A stretch of 64,000 nucleotides of DNA from Monodelphis domestica. Taxonomy: Eukaryota > Chordata > Mammalia > Didelphimorphia > Didelphidae. The stretch's first letter is position 1. Each line of letters opens with the position of its first letter. Shown here in pieces: positions 34,799 through 47,235 of this stretch. The notes under the pieces are model-generated. The model saw only the letters and a list, made by a program, of their open reading frames with translations. It did no database searches and was not told the origin of the DNA. The position numbers and the translations under genes are program-made. The stretch covers positions 206,871,479-206,935,478 of the forward strand of contig NC_077228.1 of NCBI RefSeq assembly GCF_027887165.1, in the 5' to 3' direction.

Positions 34799-34964
34799 TT
34801 TAACCTCTTACCTTCATCTTAGAATCAATACTGTGTTTTGGTTCCAAGACAGAAGGGCAGTAAGGCTAGGCAATGAGGATTAAGAAACTTGTCCAGAGTC
34901 ACACAGATAGGAAGTGTCTAAGGTTGGATTTGAACCCAGGATCTCATATCTAGCTACTCCTCTT
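34799..34964 (-). mobile_element. CORE-SINE with RTE-type tail
   Basis: Reverse copy from 'taacctcttaccttcatctt' to 'ggatttgaacccaggatctc'; the head is shortened. Confidence 0.75.
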
Positions 34965-35390
34965 ACCATAAATCTTAATAAATATCTTTGCAAAAAGCAA
35001 ATAAACTCTAGATTGTTAAAGGTCAGGTTGTTAAAGGAGCTTTTGAGCAACAGAATTAGAAGTATTTCCTCTTAGGGCTATCCTTAAGAATGATTCAAGG
35101 ATCTAACCCACCAAATCCAATGTGAGTTGAGGAATAGATCCTAGAGAAAGGGCTAGGCTCAGAATCCATCCATTCCTGTTGGCTGCATACCAAGCTTATT
35201 TATCTGCTGCTGGAGTTCCCCAAGCACTCATTAAGTAAACTGTCTTCTTTGAAGTTCTATCTCTGCAGTTCTTAAAATCATTTCACCCCCTGTCTTCTCT
35301 CTTCTTGATTAATCCATACAGCAATTGTCTGGATATGTCCTGCTGTTATACATCATTGCCTTGGGTTTGGTTTAATGAAATTGTAATGTG
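34965..35390. other. Unique intergenic DNA
   Basis: No gene or assignable repeat was seen here. Confidence 0.5.
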
Positions 35391-35395
35391 GAGTA

Positions 35396-35632
35396 TTTTG
35401 TTGTTATTATTGTTCAGCTGCGTCTGACTCTTCATGACTCCGTTTGGGGTTTTCTTGGCAAACATCCTGGAGTGCTTTCCCATTTCCATTCTAGTTCATT
35501 ATACAGATGGAACTGAGGTAAACAAGGTTAAATGACTTGCACAAGGTCACATAGCTAGTGAGTGACTAAGGCCAGATTTTAACTCATCTTTCTGACTCCA
35601 TGCTTGGCACTCTATCTACTATGCCGCCTAGT
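35396..35632 (-). mobile_element. MAR1-like CORE-SINE
   Basis: Has 'ggggttttcttggcaaacat' (35445 on), 'gacttgcacaaggtcacata' and a worn head at the right end. Confidence 0.8.
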
Positions 35633-35980
35633 CACTCACATGAGCATTATTACTTCAGTGTTAGATGACTGGCTAAATTCAGGTAACTAATAAAATGTTA
35701 GCTCCCTGAGGAAAGGAATTATTCTGGTTTATTATTCTGTATTACTAGCATCTGGCCTAACTCTGCATTTATAGTCTACATTTAATAGATTAAATTGAAT
35801 TGAATTCATTGACTTTTGTGCTCTGCCAATGCAATTTCAATAGTTCTTTGTAGGGGATATTGAAGGGACTATTCAAGGAGTCAGATGTAATTTCATTGTC
35901 CAGATCTCACCTTGATCATCCCAGTCCACAGAAAATTCTAACCCTCAGAGTTGGAAAGAATCTCAGAATTCATCTAGACA

Positions 35981-36500
35981 CTAGGGGTCCCCAAACTTTT
36001 TACACAGGGGGCTAGTTCATTGTCCCTCAGACTGTTGGAGGGCTGGACTATTAAAAAAACTATGAACAAATCTGTATACGGCTGTCTGGGACAGCGGAGG
36101 CTACAGAGCTGGCTATGATGGGCCTGTCACACCTTGCACAGGCCCATCATCGTTACCAATACACTGGGCAGCAGTATACACAGTGAAGAATTCCCTCCCC
36201 CAGATCGCCACTCACCATGCTGATGTCTTCCATTGTGCAGCCACATAATCCTTTACATGACGCCTCGTTCTCATTCAGTTACTCTCAGAACAAGATGTCA
36301 CCCAAAGGATTATGTCACAGGAAGTATTACTGCATGATAGCAATGCTGTGCTTTGTAGTGCCATAACATACAGTGCTCTTCTCACTGACCACCAATGAAA
36401 GAGGTGCCCCTTCTGGAAGTGCAGTGGGGGCTGGATAAATGGCCTCAGGGGACCTCAGGGGGCTTCATGTAGCCCATGGGCTGTAGTTTGGGGACCCTTG
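35981..36500 (+). mobile_element. Non-autonomous hAT-Charlie transposon
   Basis: The left end CTAGGGGTCCCCAAACTTTT and the right end (reverse-complemented CAAGGGTCCCCAAACTAC) form inverted repeats. 'gttcattgtccctcagactg' next to the left end is the familiar marsupial/bat-type hAT signature, from memory. About 520 bp with no transposase frame. It lies inside an older unassigned repeat. The 8-bp flanks do not match. Confidence 0.75.
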
Positions 36501-36604
36501 ACTTTACCTGAATAGGAATCCTCTATGCAATCTGTGATGACCTCCATTTGAAGACCTCCCCAATGGAAAATTCAACATCTCCCCAAATATATCCTTTGGA
36601 ATAT

Positions 36605-36708
36605 TATATATCTATCACTATATATATGTACATATATATATTTATATAAAGTTCCTGAGTATATATGTGTGTGTATATATATTTACATATATATATATAT
36701 ATCAATAA
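36605..36708. repeat. TA-rich microsatellite
   Basis: Mixed TA, GTGTAT and CATA runs. Confidence 0.8.
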
Positions 36709-36739
36709 ATGATTTGGTTAGTAGTTCTTCTCTGAATTT

Positions 36740-37411
36740 TTGGTGATTAATTTGGCATTTATTTATGCCTTAATACAGGGTCAAATTTTGCAAAAATGCC
36801 ATGCATAGCTAAGATAGTATGTAAATTCCTTTTTATTCTCATTAAATAATTATTAGTGATCTATTATCTTCATTTAACATTCTATTCCTTAGTTTCTTTC
36901 TTGTTTCTCTTTTGGTTAGATTTGTCTAGTTCTGAAAGAGATATGTTGAATCTCTCCACTATTGGAGTTTTACCACCTATTTTTCCATTCAGTTAGATTA
37001 ACTTTTCTTTTAGTTATTTAGGTTTTATGCTATTTGGTTATATATATTAATTATTAATATAGATTTGTTACCTCTGGTGCTTTTAAGCATAATTTTCATA
37101 TCTATTTATCTCTTTTTTCTTAGGCCTATTTTTACAGTACTTTTATCTGACTTCATCATTTCTATCTTTGCTTTTAAAAAAATTTCAGTGAAGCATAAAT
37201 TTTGCTTCAGCCTCTCATTTTAAGTCCATGGAAATCTGTAATTTTCAACTGTTTCTTATAAACAATATATTGTTGGATTTTGTTTTCTATTTCCTCTTCA
37301 GTTTTATGGGTACATTAATATCGTTCACGTCCCAGTTATTGTTGTTAATTGTGTATTTCCCTTTATTCTCTCCTCAAACTTTTTTCCTCTATTTTCTCTC
37401 ACCTCCTTCTT
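36740..37411 (-). mobile_element. L1 LINE endonuclease-region fragment
   Basis: The reverse complement reads through an L1 ORF2 endonuclease segment: 'caacaatatattgtttataa' (near 37270) corresponds to the QQY-VYK block also at 23350. It abuts a plus-strand L1, giving an inverted pair. Confidence 0.65.
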
Positions 37412-39722
37412 TATAAAAAAAGAAAGTGGTACTAGAAAGCATAGGAATAGAAGGGCCTTTCCTAAAAATAATAAACAGTATATATCTAAAACCATAAGCA
37501 AACATCATCTGCAATGGGGATAAATTAGAAGCCTTCCCAATAAGATCAGGAGTGAAATAAGGATGCCCATTATCACCTGTATTATTTAACATTGTACTAG
37601 AAACACTTGCAGTAGCAATTAGAGAAGAAAAAGAAATTGAAAGTGTTAAAATAGGCGATGAGAAGACTAAGCTATCACTCTTTGCAGATGATATGATGGT
37701 CTACTTAAAGAATCCTAGAGAATCAACTAAAAAGCTAGTGGAAATAATAAATAACTTTAGCAAAGTTGCAGGATACAAAATAAACCCACACAAGTAATTA
37801 GCATTTCTATATATCTCCAACACATCTCCAAAGCAAGAATTAGAAAGAAAAATTCCATTTAAAATCACCCTAGACAATATAAAATACTTAGGAATCTATC
37901 TGGTAAGACCAGCACAGGAACTATATGAACATAACTACAAAACACTCTTCACACAATTAAAACTAGATCTAAACAATTGGAAAAACATTGATTCCTCATG
38001 GGTAGGATGAGCTAACATAATAAAAATGACAATCCTACCCAAATTAATTTACTTATTTTGTCCAAGACCCATTGAACTACCAAAAAACTTTTTTACTGAA
38101 TTAGATAAAACATAACAAAGTTCATTTGGAAGAACAAAAAATCAAGGATATCCAGGGAAATTATGAAAAAAAATTGTGAAGGAAGGTGGCCTTGCAGTCC
38201 CAGATCTCAAACTATACAATAAAGCAGTGGTCATCAAAATAATATTGTACTTACTAAGAGACAGAAAGGAGGATCAGTGGAATAGACTTGGGGTAAGTGA
38301 CTTCAGAAAGACAGTCTATGATAAGCCCAAAGATCCCAGCTTTTGGGGACAAAAATCCATTATTTGATAAAAACTGCTGCGAAAATTGGAAGATAGTATG
38401 TGAGAGATTGGGTTTGGTTCAACATCTCACACCCTACACCAAGATCAACTCAGAATGGGTAAATGACCTGAATATAAAGAAGGAAACTATAAGCAAATTA
38501 GGTGAACACAGAATAGTATACTTGTCAGATCATTGGGAAAGGAAAGATTTTAAGACCAAGCAAGATTTGGAAAAAATCACAAAATGTAAAATAAATAATT
38601 TTGATTATATCAAATTAAAAAGGTTTTGTTCAAACAAAACTAATGTAACCAAAATTAGAAGGTAAGCAACAAATTGGGAAACAATCCTCATAACAAAAAC
38701 CTCTGACAGAGGTCTAATTACTCAAATTTATAAAGAGCTAAAACAATTGTACAAAAAAAATCAAGCCATTCTCCAATTGATAAATAGGCAATTTTCATAA
38801 AGGAATCAAAACTATTAATAAGCACATGAAAAAGTGTTCTAAATCTCTTATAATCAGAGAAATGCAAATCAAAACAACTCTGAGGCATCACCTCACACCT
38901 AGCAGATTGGCTAACATGATAGCAAAGGAAAGTAATGAATGGTGGAGGGGATGTGGCAAAGTTGGGACATTAATGCATTGCTGGTGGAGTTGTGAATTGA
39001 TCCAACCATTCTGGAGGACAATTTGGAACTATGCCCAAAGGGCACTAAAAGACTATCTGCCCTTTGATCCAGCCATAGCACTGCTGGTTTTGTATCCCAG
39101 AGATAATAAGGAAAAAGACTTGTACAAAAATATTCATAGCTGCGCTCTTTATGTTGGCAAAGAATTGGAAAATGAGGGGATGCCCTCCAATTGGGGAATG
39201 GCTGAACAAATTGTGGTATATGTTGGTGATGGAATACTATTGTGCTCAAAGGAATAATAGACTGGAGGAATTCCATGTGAACTGGAATGACCTCCAGGGA
39301 TTGATGCAGAATGAAAGGAGCAGAACCAGGAGAACATTGTACACAGAGACTGATACACTGTGGCACAATCAAATGTAATGAACTTCTCCATTAGTGGCAA
39401 TGCAGTGATTCTGAACAACTCAGAGGGATCTATGAGAAAGAACACTATCCACATTGAGAGGGAAAACTGTGGGAATAAAAACACAGAAGAAAAACAACTC
39501 CTTGATTATGTGGATCGATGAGGATATAATTGGAGATGTAGACTCCAAATGATCATCCTAGTGCAAACATCAACAACATGAAAATAGGTTTTGATCAAGG
39601 ACACATGTAAAACCCAGTGGAATTGTCTTCAGCTATGGAAGGGTGAGGGAAAAGAACATGATTCTTGTAACCAAGGAATAATGTTCTAAATTGACTAATT
39701 GAATAACATTTTCAAAAAAAAA
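37412..39722 (+). mobile_element. 5'-truncated L1 LINE with RT FADD box
   Basis: The best-preserved L1 here. The RT catalytic box LFADDMMV is near 37680-37703, the C-terminal segment with [13 protein letters not shown] is near 38972, and the 3' UTR ends in an A-run at 39711-39722. A 143-codon C-terminal stretch (38826-39257) is open, but there are stops upstream, so it cannot make ORF2p. Relatively recent. Confidence 0.85.
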
Positions 39723-39878
39723 AAGAGATGAAAACAATGTTACAATGATTTTATAGCTATTTCTGCTGTTAACTATTTCTTCTTCTTCCCTTGCCTATCT
39801 CATTAAAAGTCTATTGGCTAAAATAAATAAATTAAAATAAAAATAAATTTTAAAAAACGAACACACCAGAAAGTGGTA

Positions 39879-40080
39879 GGGGGCAGCTGGTTAGCCCAGT
39901 GGTTTGAGAACCAGACCTAAAGATGAGAGTTCCTGGGTTCAAATCTATCTTCAGACACTTCCTAGCTGTGTGACCCTGGACAAGTCTCTTAACCACCATT
40001 GCCTAGCCCTTAAAACTCTTTTACCTTGTAACCAATACAAAGTATTGATTCTAAAACTAAAGATAAGGATTTCAAAAAAA
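39879..40080 (+). mobile_element. CORE-SINE with RTE-type tail
   Basis: Full length. Flanks GAAAGTGGTA (39869-39878) and GAAGGTAGTA (40081-40090) match at 8 of 10. Confidence 0.85.
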
Positions 40081-40479
40081 GAAGGTAGTAAACCAGAAGA
40101 AGTTTGCCTAATATCTGATCTATTCATGAAATAACCTGTTGCCCCTCTTTTCCTGTCCCATTCTTATTCCTAGGTTTTTGTTCTTCCTTCCTTTTCTTTG
40201 ATATACCTCTCCCCACCCCACCCCCCATTTCACATTTCAACACTGTAGTTCGAACAAGTCTCCCAATATTGGAGTTTGTTTTGCTTTTGCCTATTCATTT
40301 ATCTCATTCTTAAATCCCTTTCTCCATCTCCTCTCACTGTGTCCTATTTCTCTTCTGAATTCAGTGTATTTCTATTTGGTGATCTGTGTGCGTGTGTGCA
40401 TGTGTGAGTATGTTAAGTGGGTTCAATTGTGTCCAACATTCTTTTGTTTGGTTCAAATGAAAGTGAAGTTCATGGGATT

Positions 40480-41400
40480 TCCATTCCCTCTACCATCTCC
40501 CATGTTTAAATAGTTTTTTCATTTTATGAACCTACATTATGACAGTGATGTTTCTTGTCCACCTCCTCCTTTCTTTCTTAGTATTGCCCCCACCCCCTCC
40601 CATTTCTGTCTTTTCCTGAAACCATCGAAACAGAACAAAACAACCCTCTTGTGCTTTGTCTGTCAATTTACCTTTCTTTAAGACCCTTCAAAGTTTTAAA
40701 GAAAACCTTTTTAAAATTTTCCTCTTATCTTGAAAAAATTTATCACCACACAGTTCCTTACTAATGAACCAATGCATGTGCCTCTTTTTTCTCTAGGTTC
40801 CTGGATTTCCATTTCAAAATGTTTACTCAATTTTGGTCTTTCCATCAGGAATGCTTGAAAATATTTTATTCCTTAAAGATCCATTTTTCTTTCTGTATTT
40901 GCATTATTCTCAAAACTGCCCTAATTGCATGTACTTCTTTCTGAACTTCCATATGTTCTTTAAAGGGATTTTTAATGTTTTATTCCTTTTTGAGCTCCTC
41001 CAGTACCCAACTCCAATTCCCATTTTCTTTGAAGCATTGCATATGGTTACTTTGATTTCATTGTTTCCTACTGAATCAATGCTTTGCTCTTCTTTTTCAC
41101 CATAGAAATTTTCTATGGTTAGGAATTTCTTTTGCTATTTGCTCATTTTCCCAGCCTTTTTTTCTTTTTCTTCTCTTTTCTTTTTTTTTTTTTTTGGCCT
41201 GCCAACTGAGATTTCTGAAAATTGCTAATTTGGTCTCCTCTGCTGATCACTTGCAAGACTTGGCACTGTGAGCTATTTTGTGTTGGGGCTAGGGACTTCA
41301 TTGTAGGCTTGAAAAGGCCAAACAACACATATTTCTGGGCCTCAGTGTGAGCTGGTGCCAGAGCTTTGGACTTCTTTACTGGGATTTGTAAAAAAAAAAA
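40480..41400 (-). mobile_element. HAL1-like LINE, second copy
   Basis: The reverse complement contains 'ttttcaagcattcctgatgg' (near 40850), corresponding to 'ctttcaggtgtttctgac' at 22790 in the first HAL1-like copy, and ORF1-side sequence further right. Heavily diverged. Confidence 0.5.
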
Positions 41401-41469
41401 AGTTTAAATAATCCTTTTAAAAAAGATTGCTAACTTTCTCCTCCTTTGTCTGGCCCCCCTCCTTAGCTT

Positions 41470-41900
41470 AGAGAAAGAAAGGAAATATAACCCTTATTAA
41501 CAGATAATCATAGTAAAGCAAAATGAATCCAAAGGGTATCTCTTTGCACCTTTTATCATCTATCTGTGAAGAGGTAACAGGCTTCATTTTAGGTCTTCTG
41601 GAGCTGACTTTCATTAGAATTAAATTTTTCAGAGTTGTTCTTTTCATTGTAACTATTATTGAGTAAATTTGTCTCCTGGTTCTACTCCTTTCACTCTCTA
41701 TCAATTCATACTACCCAGGATACCCTTAAATCATCTCTTTTATCAGTTATTAGATCAGAATAATATTCCATTACATTTATATATACCACAATTTGAATTC
41801 TCCAATTGTCTCAGGCATTCCTTTATATTATAGTTTTCTTATCTTTCCTCCATTTAGATGTCTCCTTCAAAATTAAGAAGTTTGTTTTTTCTTGTGACTA
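41470..41900 (-). mobile_element. Old L1 LINE 3' fragment
   Basis: Reverse L1 3' text: 'tctcctggttctactccttt' near 41672 and 'aatattccattacatttata' near 41761. Confidence 0.6.
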
Positions 41901-42114
41901 TTCCATTCCCAGTATTATCTTTCTGTAAAATTGAAAATTGATTTTAATTCTATTTTTAAGACTTTTCAAACTGACATAGGTTAATAGTCTCTTAAACAAT
42001 ATAAGTCTAAATTCTTTTTTCTTCTAATTTCACCATTCACTTATATTCTGGAGAAGCTGGAGAATGCCAGGCTTTTGCCTTTTAACTATCTCCACCCTTT
42101 ATTCAGGTAGTCTC

Positions 42115-43994
42115 TGTGAAGATTATATTTAGCTATCTCCTGATTGTAACAATGAAGATACTTAGCTCTTCCTTTATTGTGAAGATTAAATTGTAATCCC
42201 TTGATTGTAACAATGAAGGTATTTAGCTCTTCCTTTATTGGGAAGATTGAATCGTAATCCACAATCTATTTTTAGATTTTAATCCCCAAAAGGTGGTAAC
42301 TCAGTATTTGAAGTAGATCTACACATTTTAACTACAAAAAGGTGTTAACTAACTCTAAAAGGTGAACTAACCAAAAAAGGTGTTAACTAACCACAAAAAG
42401 ATATAAACGATATAAACACCCATTTCATGCATTGATTGGGAGGTCTGTGACCCACATGTGAAAGAGTGGGCAGTCCTGGAGAGGTGTGTCTACTGTGATT
42501 GGTAGATGTGAAATTTAGGGGAGGTGACACAAGAGAAAACGGTCATTAAATAGAGGAAACAAATACCGAAGAAAACAATCAGTCACACGGGCTTGGAGTG
42601 AAGGATCAGTTACTTGGAGCTGGAGGGAAGACAGACACTTGAGGAGAGCCTGAAAGATGGACACTCTGACTTGACTGTGAAACTGAACCCCTGGAGGAGC
42701 TCATTCAGGAGACCTCAGACTGCTTTCTTTTCAGAGAGTCACTGTTGGTGAGCAAAAGGTTGACTTAGTGACCCTGCCTTTCTGGAGGTGTAAACCTTCG
42801 AGAAAGGCCCATTGTCTTGAGACTCTTTTCCCTGATTAGGGCCTTAGAATTTCTACCTGGCTCTGAGGTAGCCAGAGCTCTCCATTATCCCTCTCTACCT
42901 TTTTCTCACTTCCTTAATATCTTTTCTCCCTATTGTAAATAAACTATCATAAATTTACATTCTACTTTAGTAACTCATTTGGGATTTAGAAATTAAATCC
43001 CTGGTGACCACCAATTAAATATTCAGAGTCCAACCAGAATTAAATTTAACAATAATTTGGCTGACCACTTCAATTGTGACGAAATGCCCTCAATCTTCTT
43101 AAATTTTCCTTTATTGTGACTATCCCTAAATTAGCTTTTAATAGCTTATTTTGGATCTACACAAATCAGCTGAAGAGGTAAGTTTGCTATTTCCCATTCT
43201 CTCTTGCCCTAGGGAACAATCAACCCAATTAGCCAATCCTCACTAGCAATACTAACTGACTGGAGTGTTAACTAGCTGTGAGAAAAACCTGGAAAGTAGC
43301 CTGGCTAAAGAGAGTGATTGAATTAAGTTTTAGCCTTTTCCCACTCTGACCTTTCACCCAGAAGAGTTAATTGGATTGAAACTTTAAAAAGGACCACACC
43401 CAAACACCTAAAAAAATGGTGGTTACAGCCAGCACACAACTTAATTAACAACTGGCTTTTCAGTAAAATAACCAAAATTGGACAAACATTGTTCTTTGTC
43501 TATTTCATAATCCCAGAGAATGTATGGAAATGGCTATACTCCGCACTGCTCCTGGTTGAGATTTTAATTTTTGGAGCTGTAATATTATATCTATTTTTCT
43601 CTAAGAGAAAACTGGAAAATACCATACGTAAGCTAGAGAATCAGATAGGAGAATTAAGTCAGTTTCCCCCTGAAAAACCCATTTCCCAGTCAAACCAACC
43701 AATTGTTTCTTCTACTACTCAACAAAATGCCGAACTAAAAGCTCAGTTTGAGTATAACTCAAGTTAACTTGAGTTTATAAAGGAAAGTTTGGGGGAGATC
43801 ATGGCTTTTATAAAAAAACAATGAAATGAATTTAAAACCACCCCAGAGTAGAAATGACTTATCTCCTAGTTCACAAATCATCCCCTCCCATGCCCAACTT
43901 ACTCCTTCCCCTACTCCCACTCCTCCCTCCACCCATACTGACTGCCCCACACCAATTAAATATTCAGAGTCCAACCACACAATTAAATTTAACA
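42115..43994 (+). mobile_element. Short endogenous retrovirus fossil
   Basis: The whole unit is bounded by TCTC at 42111-42114 and 43995-43998. A long LTR block (42115-43051) starts TGTGAAGATTATATT, holds three worn 75-bp tandem units at its start and an AATAAA near 42938, and ends TTTAACA. The last 44 bp of the LTR recur at 43951-43994. Between lie a leader with a splice-donor-like GAAGAGGTAAGTTT (near 43171) and about 0.8 kb without recognisable gag, pol or env. One 92-codon open stretch (43489-43767) predicts a membrane segment then a charged helix. The element is broken; age appears moderate. Confidence 0.65.
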
Positions 43995-44317
43995 TCTCTG
44001 ATCATTTGAGTCTCAATTATATTATTTTAGTTTGTATCTTCATTCTGGTATTATTTACCTTTGTAACCTCACCTATCAACCAATCATAAAATGATACTGA
44101 GATATAGATATTATGCATAGATTGTGCTCATTTTATAAGGGAGGCTTACCCTATGGAAGAGTGACTTATTCATAGCCACAATACTATGAAGTATATATAT
44201 CTTCATGACTTCATGTGCAGTTTGGACAAGGTGAACTCTGACATCTCTTTTAACTCAGAAATTCTGTGATCTTGGAAAGTGATTGAGCTGGCACTCTTCA
44301 CTTCCTTCTACCACATT

Positions 44318-44568
44318 CTTTTGCTGTTTCTATTCAGACATTTTCAGTCATGTCTGACTCTTGGTGACCCCATTTAGGGTTTTCTTGGCAAAAATACTGG
44401 AGTGGCTCACCATTTCCTTTTCCAGTTCATTTGACAGGTTAGAAAACTAAGGCAAACAGCTTTAAGTGACTTGCTCAGGACTAAGTATCTGAAGCCATAT
44501 TTGTCCTCAGGAAGATGCTTCCTGACTTTAGACCCAGTCCTCTACCCACTTACTTAAGTGCCCAAGGG
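44318..44568 (-). mobile_element. MAR1-like CORE-SINE
   Basis: 'gggttttcttggcaaaaata' (44378 on), 'aagtgacttgctcaggact' and 'cttcctgactttagaccca' in order. Confidence 0.8.
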
Positions 44569-44574
44569 TATACA

Positions 44575-45675
44575 GAGTGTTCAGGGAGGACTAGAACCTC
44601 AAATGTGAGGGCTTGCTGAATCCTTTACAGGGATGCTCATTTATCTTGGTGTCCACCTTTCACTCAATTCTCACTTGTGGTTCCAAGAAGCTGTAGCATC
44701 CTCTGGATGGCTATGAAGGCAACCAAAGTGGAAGTTGTGGAACATCTAAAGATTGGTGAGACATCTAAGAGACCAAGGTCATCCACTACATCCCAGGCCA
44801 TCTCTAGTTGTCCTGACTTTTATCTTGCCACCAGATTTCAATGACTCTGAAATAGAGTGAGACCTATGATTTCGCGCAACTCTACCCTACTTAAATGCAA
44901 TTCAAGTACAAGTCAAGACATCACCATGTAACAATTAAAAGAGTGGTTGGCATAAATTGTTTCAGATAAAAGAGTGTTTGCCTTAAATTGTGACCACAGA
45001 AATATGGTTTCAAGACAGTGTCTTGATTTAAAACAAAATATAAAGTGGTCGCCAGGGAAAAATTCCCAAATATGAAATATACCCAAGTCAGCTGGGTTTT
45101 ATAGAGATTTTAATTAGTACAAATTAAGGTTTTAATGAAGGGGAGAGAGAGAGTAAGAGGAAATAATGAGAAAAAGGCTAGACCAGCCTAGGCCAGCCTA
45201 TGCTGAAGCCCTAAGAGAGAGATCAGTCAGTCTTTTATCAACTCACCACAAGATCTGTCCAAAGCAAGATTTTAGTGTTCAGAGAGACACCAGTTCAGCT
45301 TCAGCTAGCTCAATCAAGTTCAGCCACCAAGCCTTTCAAGGCAGCTTTGGCCAGCTGCCTCCTCCAAAAGTTCACAAGTTGCCTGACCTTTATAGGTACT
45401 TAGCACCTTTTTGTATTAGATCTAAAAATAGGCACAGCTTAAGGGCTTTTGCCTTACTATAAGTATGGATTAAGTACTTTTCATTGTTCAGCAAGGAGTT
45501 TACAACTTTATGTTCCACTAAAGTATGCTTAAGTAGGGGTGGAGTAGAGTTTTCACATTCCTGATCTAAGTCCCTTCATTGTTTAAAATGGGGAATGGTC
45601 TTAACCAAGTGTTCTGAAGTAGGGTCTGAGAATTTTTAAGATTCACAACCCCATGATATCATTAGTCCTCTTCTT
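44575..45675 (+). mobile_element. RTE-tailed SINE split by an LTR
   Basis: 44575-44926 matches 3427-3900 ('gtgtccacctttcactcaat' near 44660; 'caagtacaagtcaagacatc' near 44902). Its tail resumes at 45648 with 'ccatgatatcattagtcctc'. The LTR at 44927-45647 lies between. Confidence 0.6.
44927..45647 (-). mobile_element. Solo LTR inside RTE-tailed SINE
   Basis: 721 bp, TG...CA on the minus strand, starting TGTGAATCTTAAAAATTCTC. Flanks ACCA (44923-44926) and ACCC (45648-45651) agree at 3 of 4, and the SINE reads across the site. The 98-codon ORF at 45166 is a shadow. Confidence 0.7.
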
Positions 45676-46139
45676 AATTGTCTTAATTGTGTCTTAATTG
45701 TGCCAGGAAAGGTCTTAACAATGTACTGTCAGACCAGTCAGAGGAAGACATGAATTTTTCCCTAGGGTAAATGATATGTCATTTCATATGACAAATAAGA
45801 AAATATGTATTATATGATAATTTACATACAACCTATAGCATATTACCTGCCTTCGTAGGGAAAGGGAAGGGTAAAAAAAGAATGATAGATTTTTTGACAT
45901 AGTTAATGTGAGAATTTATTTCTTTTGGATAAACATATTTATTATAATTCATTACATATTTGTAACAAGTCATATGTGTCATATTATTATGTCACAATGT
46001 ATTGTTATATATTAAAAATTAAAAATAAATGGGAACTCGAAAGAAAAAAAAGAAGATACACATAAGTTTGAGTCTGGACTGTCATAGTCTGAGAACTGTG
46101 GCACTGTACTGGGGCAATACTAGTCACCCTGTGCTGCTC
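45676..46139. other. Unique AT-rich intergenic DNA
   Basis: No gene or assignable repeat was seen here. Confidence 0.5.
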
Positions 46140-46152
46140 CTCCCCAGTTCTT

Positions 46153-46911
46153 TCTCTTTTTAAAAAATTTTATTTGGTCAATTTCAAACATTATTCCTTG
46201 GTTACAAAAATCATATTCTGTTCCTCCCTCCCCTCCCCCATTGATCCCATAGCCGATGCGCAATTCCACTGGGTATTACATGTGTCCTTGATCAGAACCC
46301 ATTCCCATGTTGTTGGTGTTTGCATTAGGATGTTCATTTAGAGTTTACATCCCCATCCATATTCCTTCGACCCATGTAATCAAGCAGTTGTTTTTCTTTG
46401 GTGTTTCTACTCCCACAGTTTTTACTCTGAATGTGGATAGTGTTCTTTCTCATAGATCCCTCCAGGTTGTTCAGGTTCACTGCATTACCACTAATGGAGA
46501 AGTCCATTACATTCGATTGTGCCACAGTGTATCGGTTTCTGTGTACAATGTTCTCCTGGCTCTGCTCCTTTTGCTCTGCATCATTTCCTGGAGGTCATTC
46601 CAGTTCCAATGGAATTCCTCCAGTTTATTATTTCTTTGAGCACACTAGTATTCCATCACCATCAGATACCACAATTTGTTCAGCCATTCCCCAATTGAAG
46701 GGCATCCCCTCATTTTCCAATTTTTGGCCACCACAAAGAGCCCAGCTATGAATATTCTTGTACAAGTCTTTTTCCTTATTATCTCTTTGGGGTACAAACC
46801 CAGCAGTGCCATGGCTGGATCAAAGGGAAGACAGTCTTTTATCACCCTTTGGGCATAGTTCTAAATTGCCCTCCAGAATGATTGGATCAATTCACAACTC
46901 CACCAGCAATG
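46153..46911 (-). mobile_element. 5'-truncated L1 with target-site duplication
   Basis: Reverse L1 3' end with tail at the left. A perfect 13-bp duplication, CTCCCCAGTTCTT, lies at 46140-46152 and 46912-46924. Low divergence from the L1s at 39 and 56 kb suggests a fairly young insertion. Confidence 0.9.
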
Positions 46912-46995
46912 CTCCCCAGTTCTTCTAAGGTTCCCACCCTAGAGTTTTTTAGCTACTCTAGTGGAAGAGTCCTGTTGCCTCTGGACATAGATCTT

Positions 46996-47235
46996 TGAAG
47001 ATTTTTGTTGTTGTTCAGTCATTTCAGTGGTTGTTCAGTCATGTTCAGACTCTGTGAACCCACTTGGAGTTTTCTTGGCAAATAAGGAGGGCTTGATATT
47101 CCCTTCTCTCACTCATTTGACACAGGAAACTTAAGCAAGCAGATTTAAGTAACTTGCCCCAGGCCACACAACTATTAAGTGTCAAAGGCTGGATTTGAAC
47201 TCAGGTCTTCCTGACTTCCAGGCCCATCACTCTTG
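46996..47235 (-). mobile_element. MAR1-like CORE-SINE
   Basis: 'ttggagttttcttggcaaat' (47064 on), 'ggatttgaactcaggtcttc' and a short duplicated 'ttgttcagtcatttcagtgg' region at the left end. Confidence 0.75.

Noticed and set aside
38826-39257. 143-codon ORF as a possible host gene
   Set aside because: It is the C-terminal part of L1 ORF2; related segments occur in the other L1 copies.
38911-39484. 153- and 111-codon minus-strand ORFs, and similar ones at 24.3, 46.4 and 56.4 kb
   Set aside because: All are antisense to L1 ORF2/3' UTR and recur in every L1 copy; shadows of the LINE.
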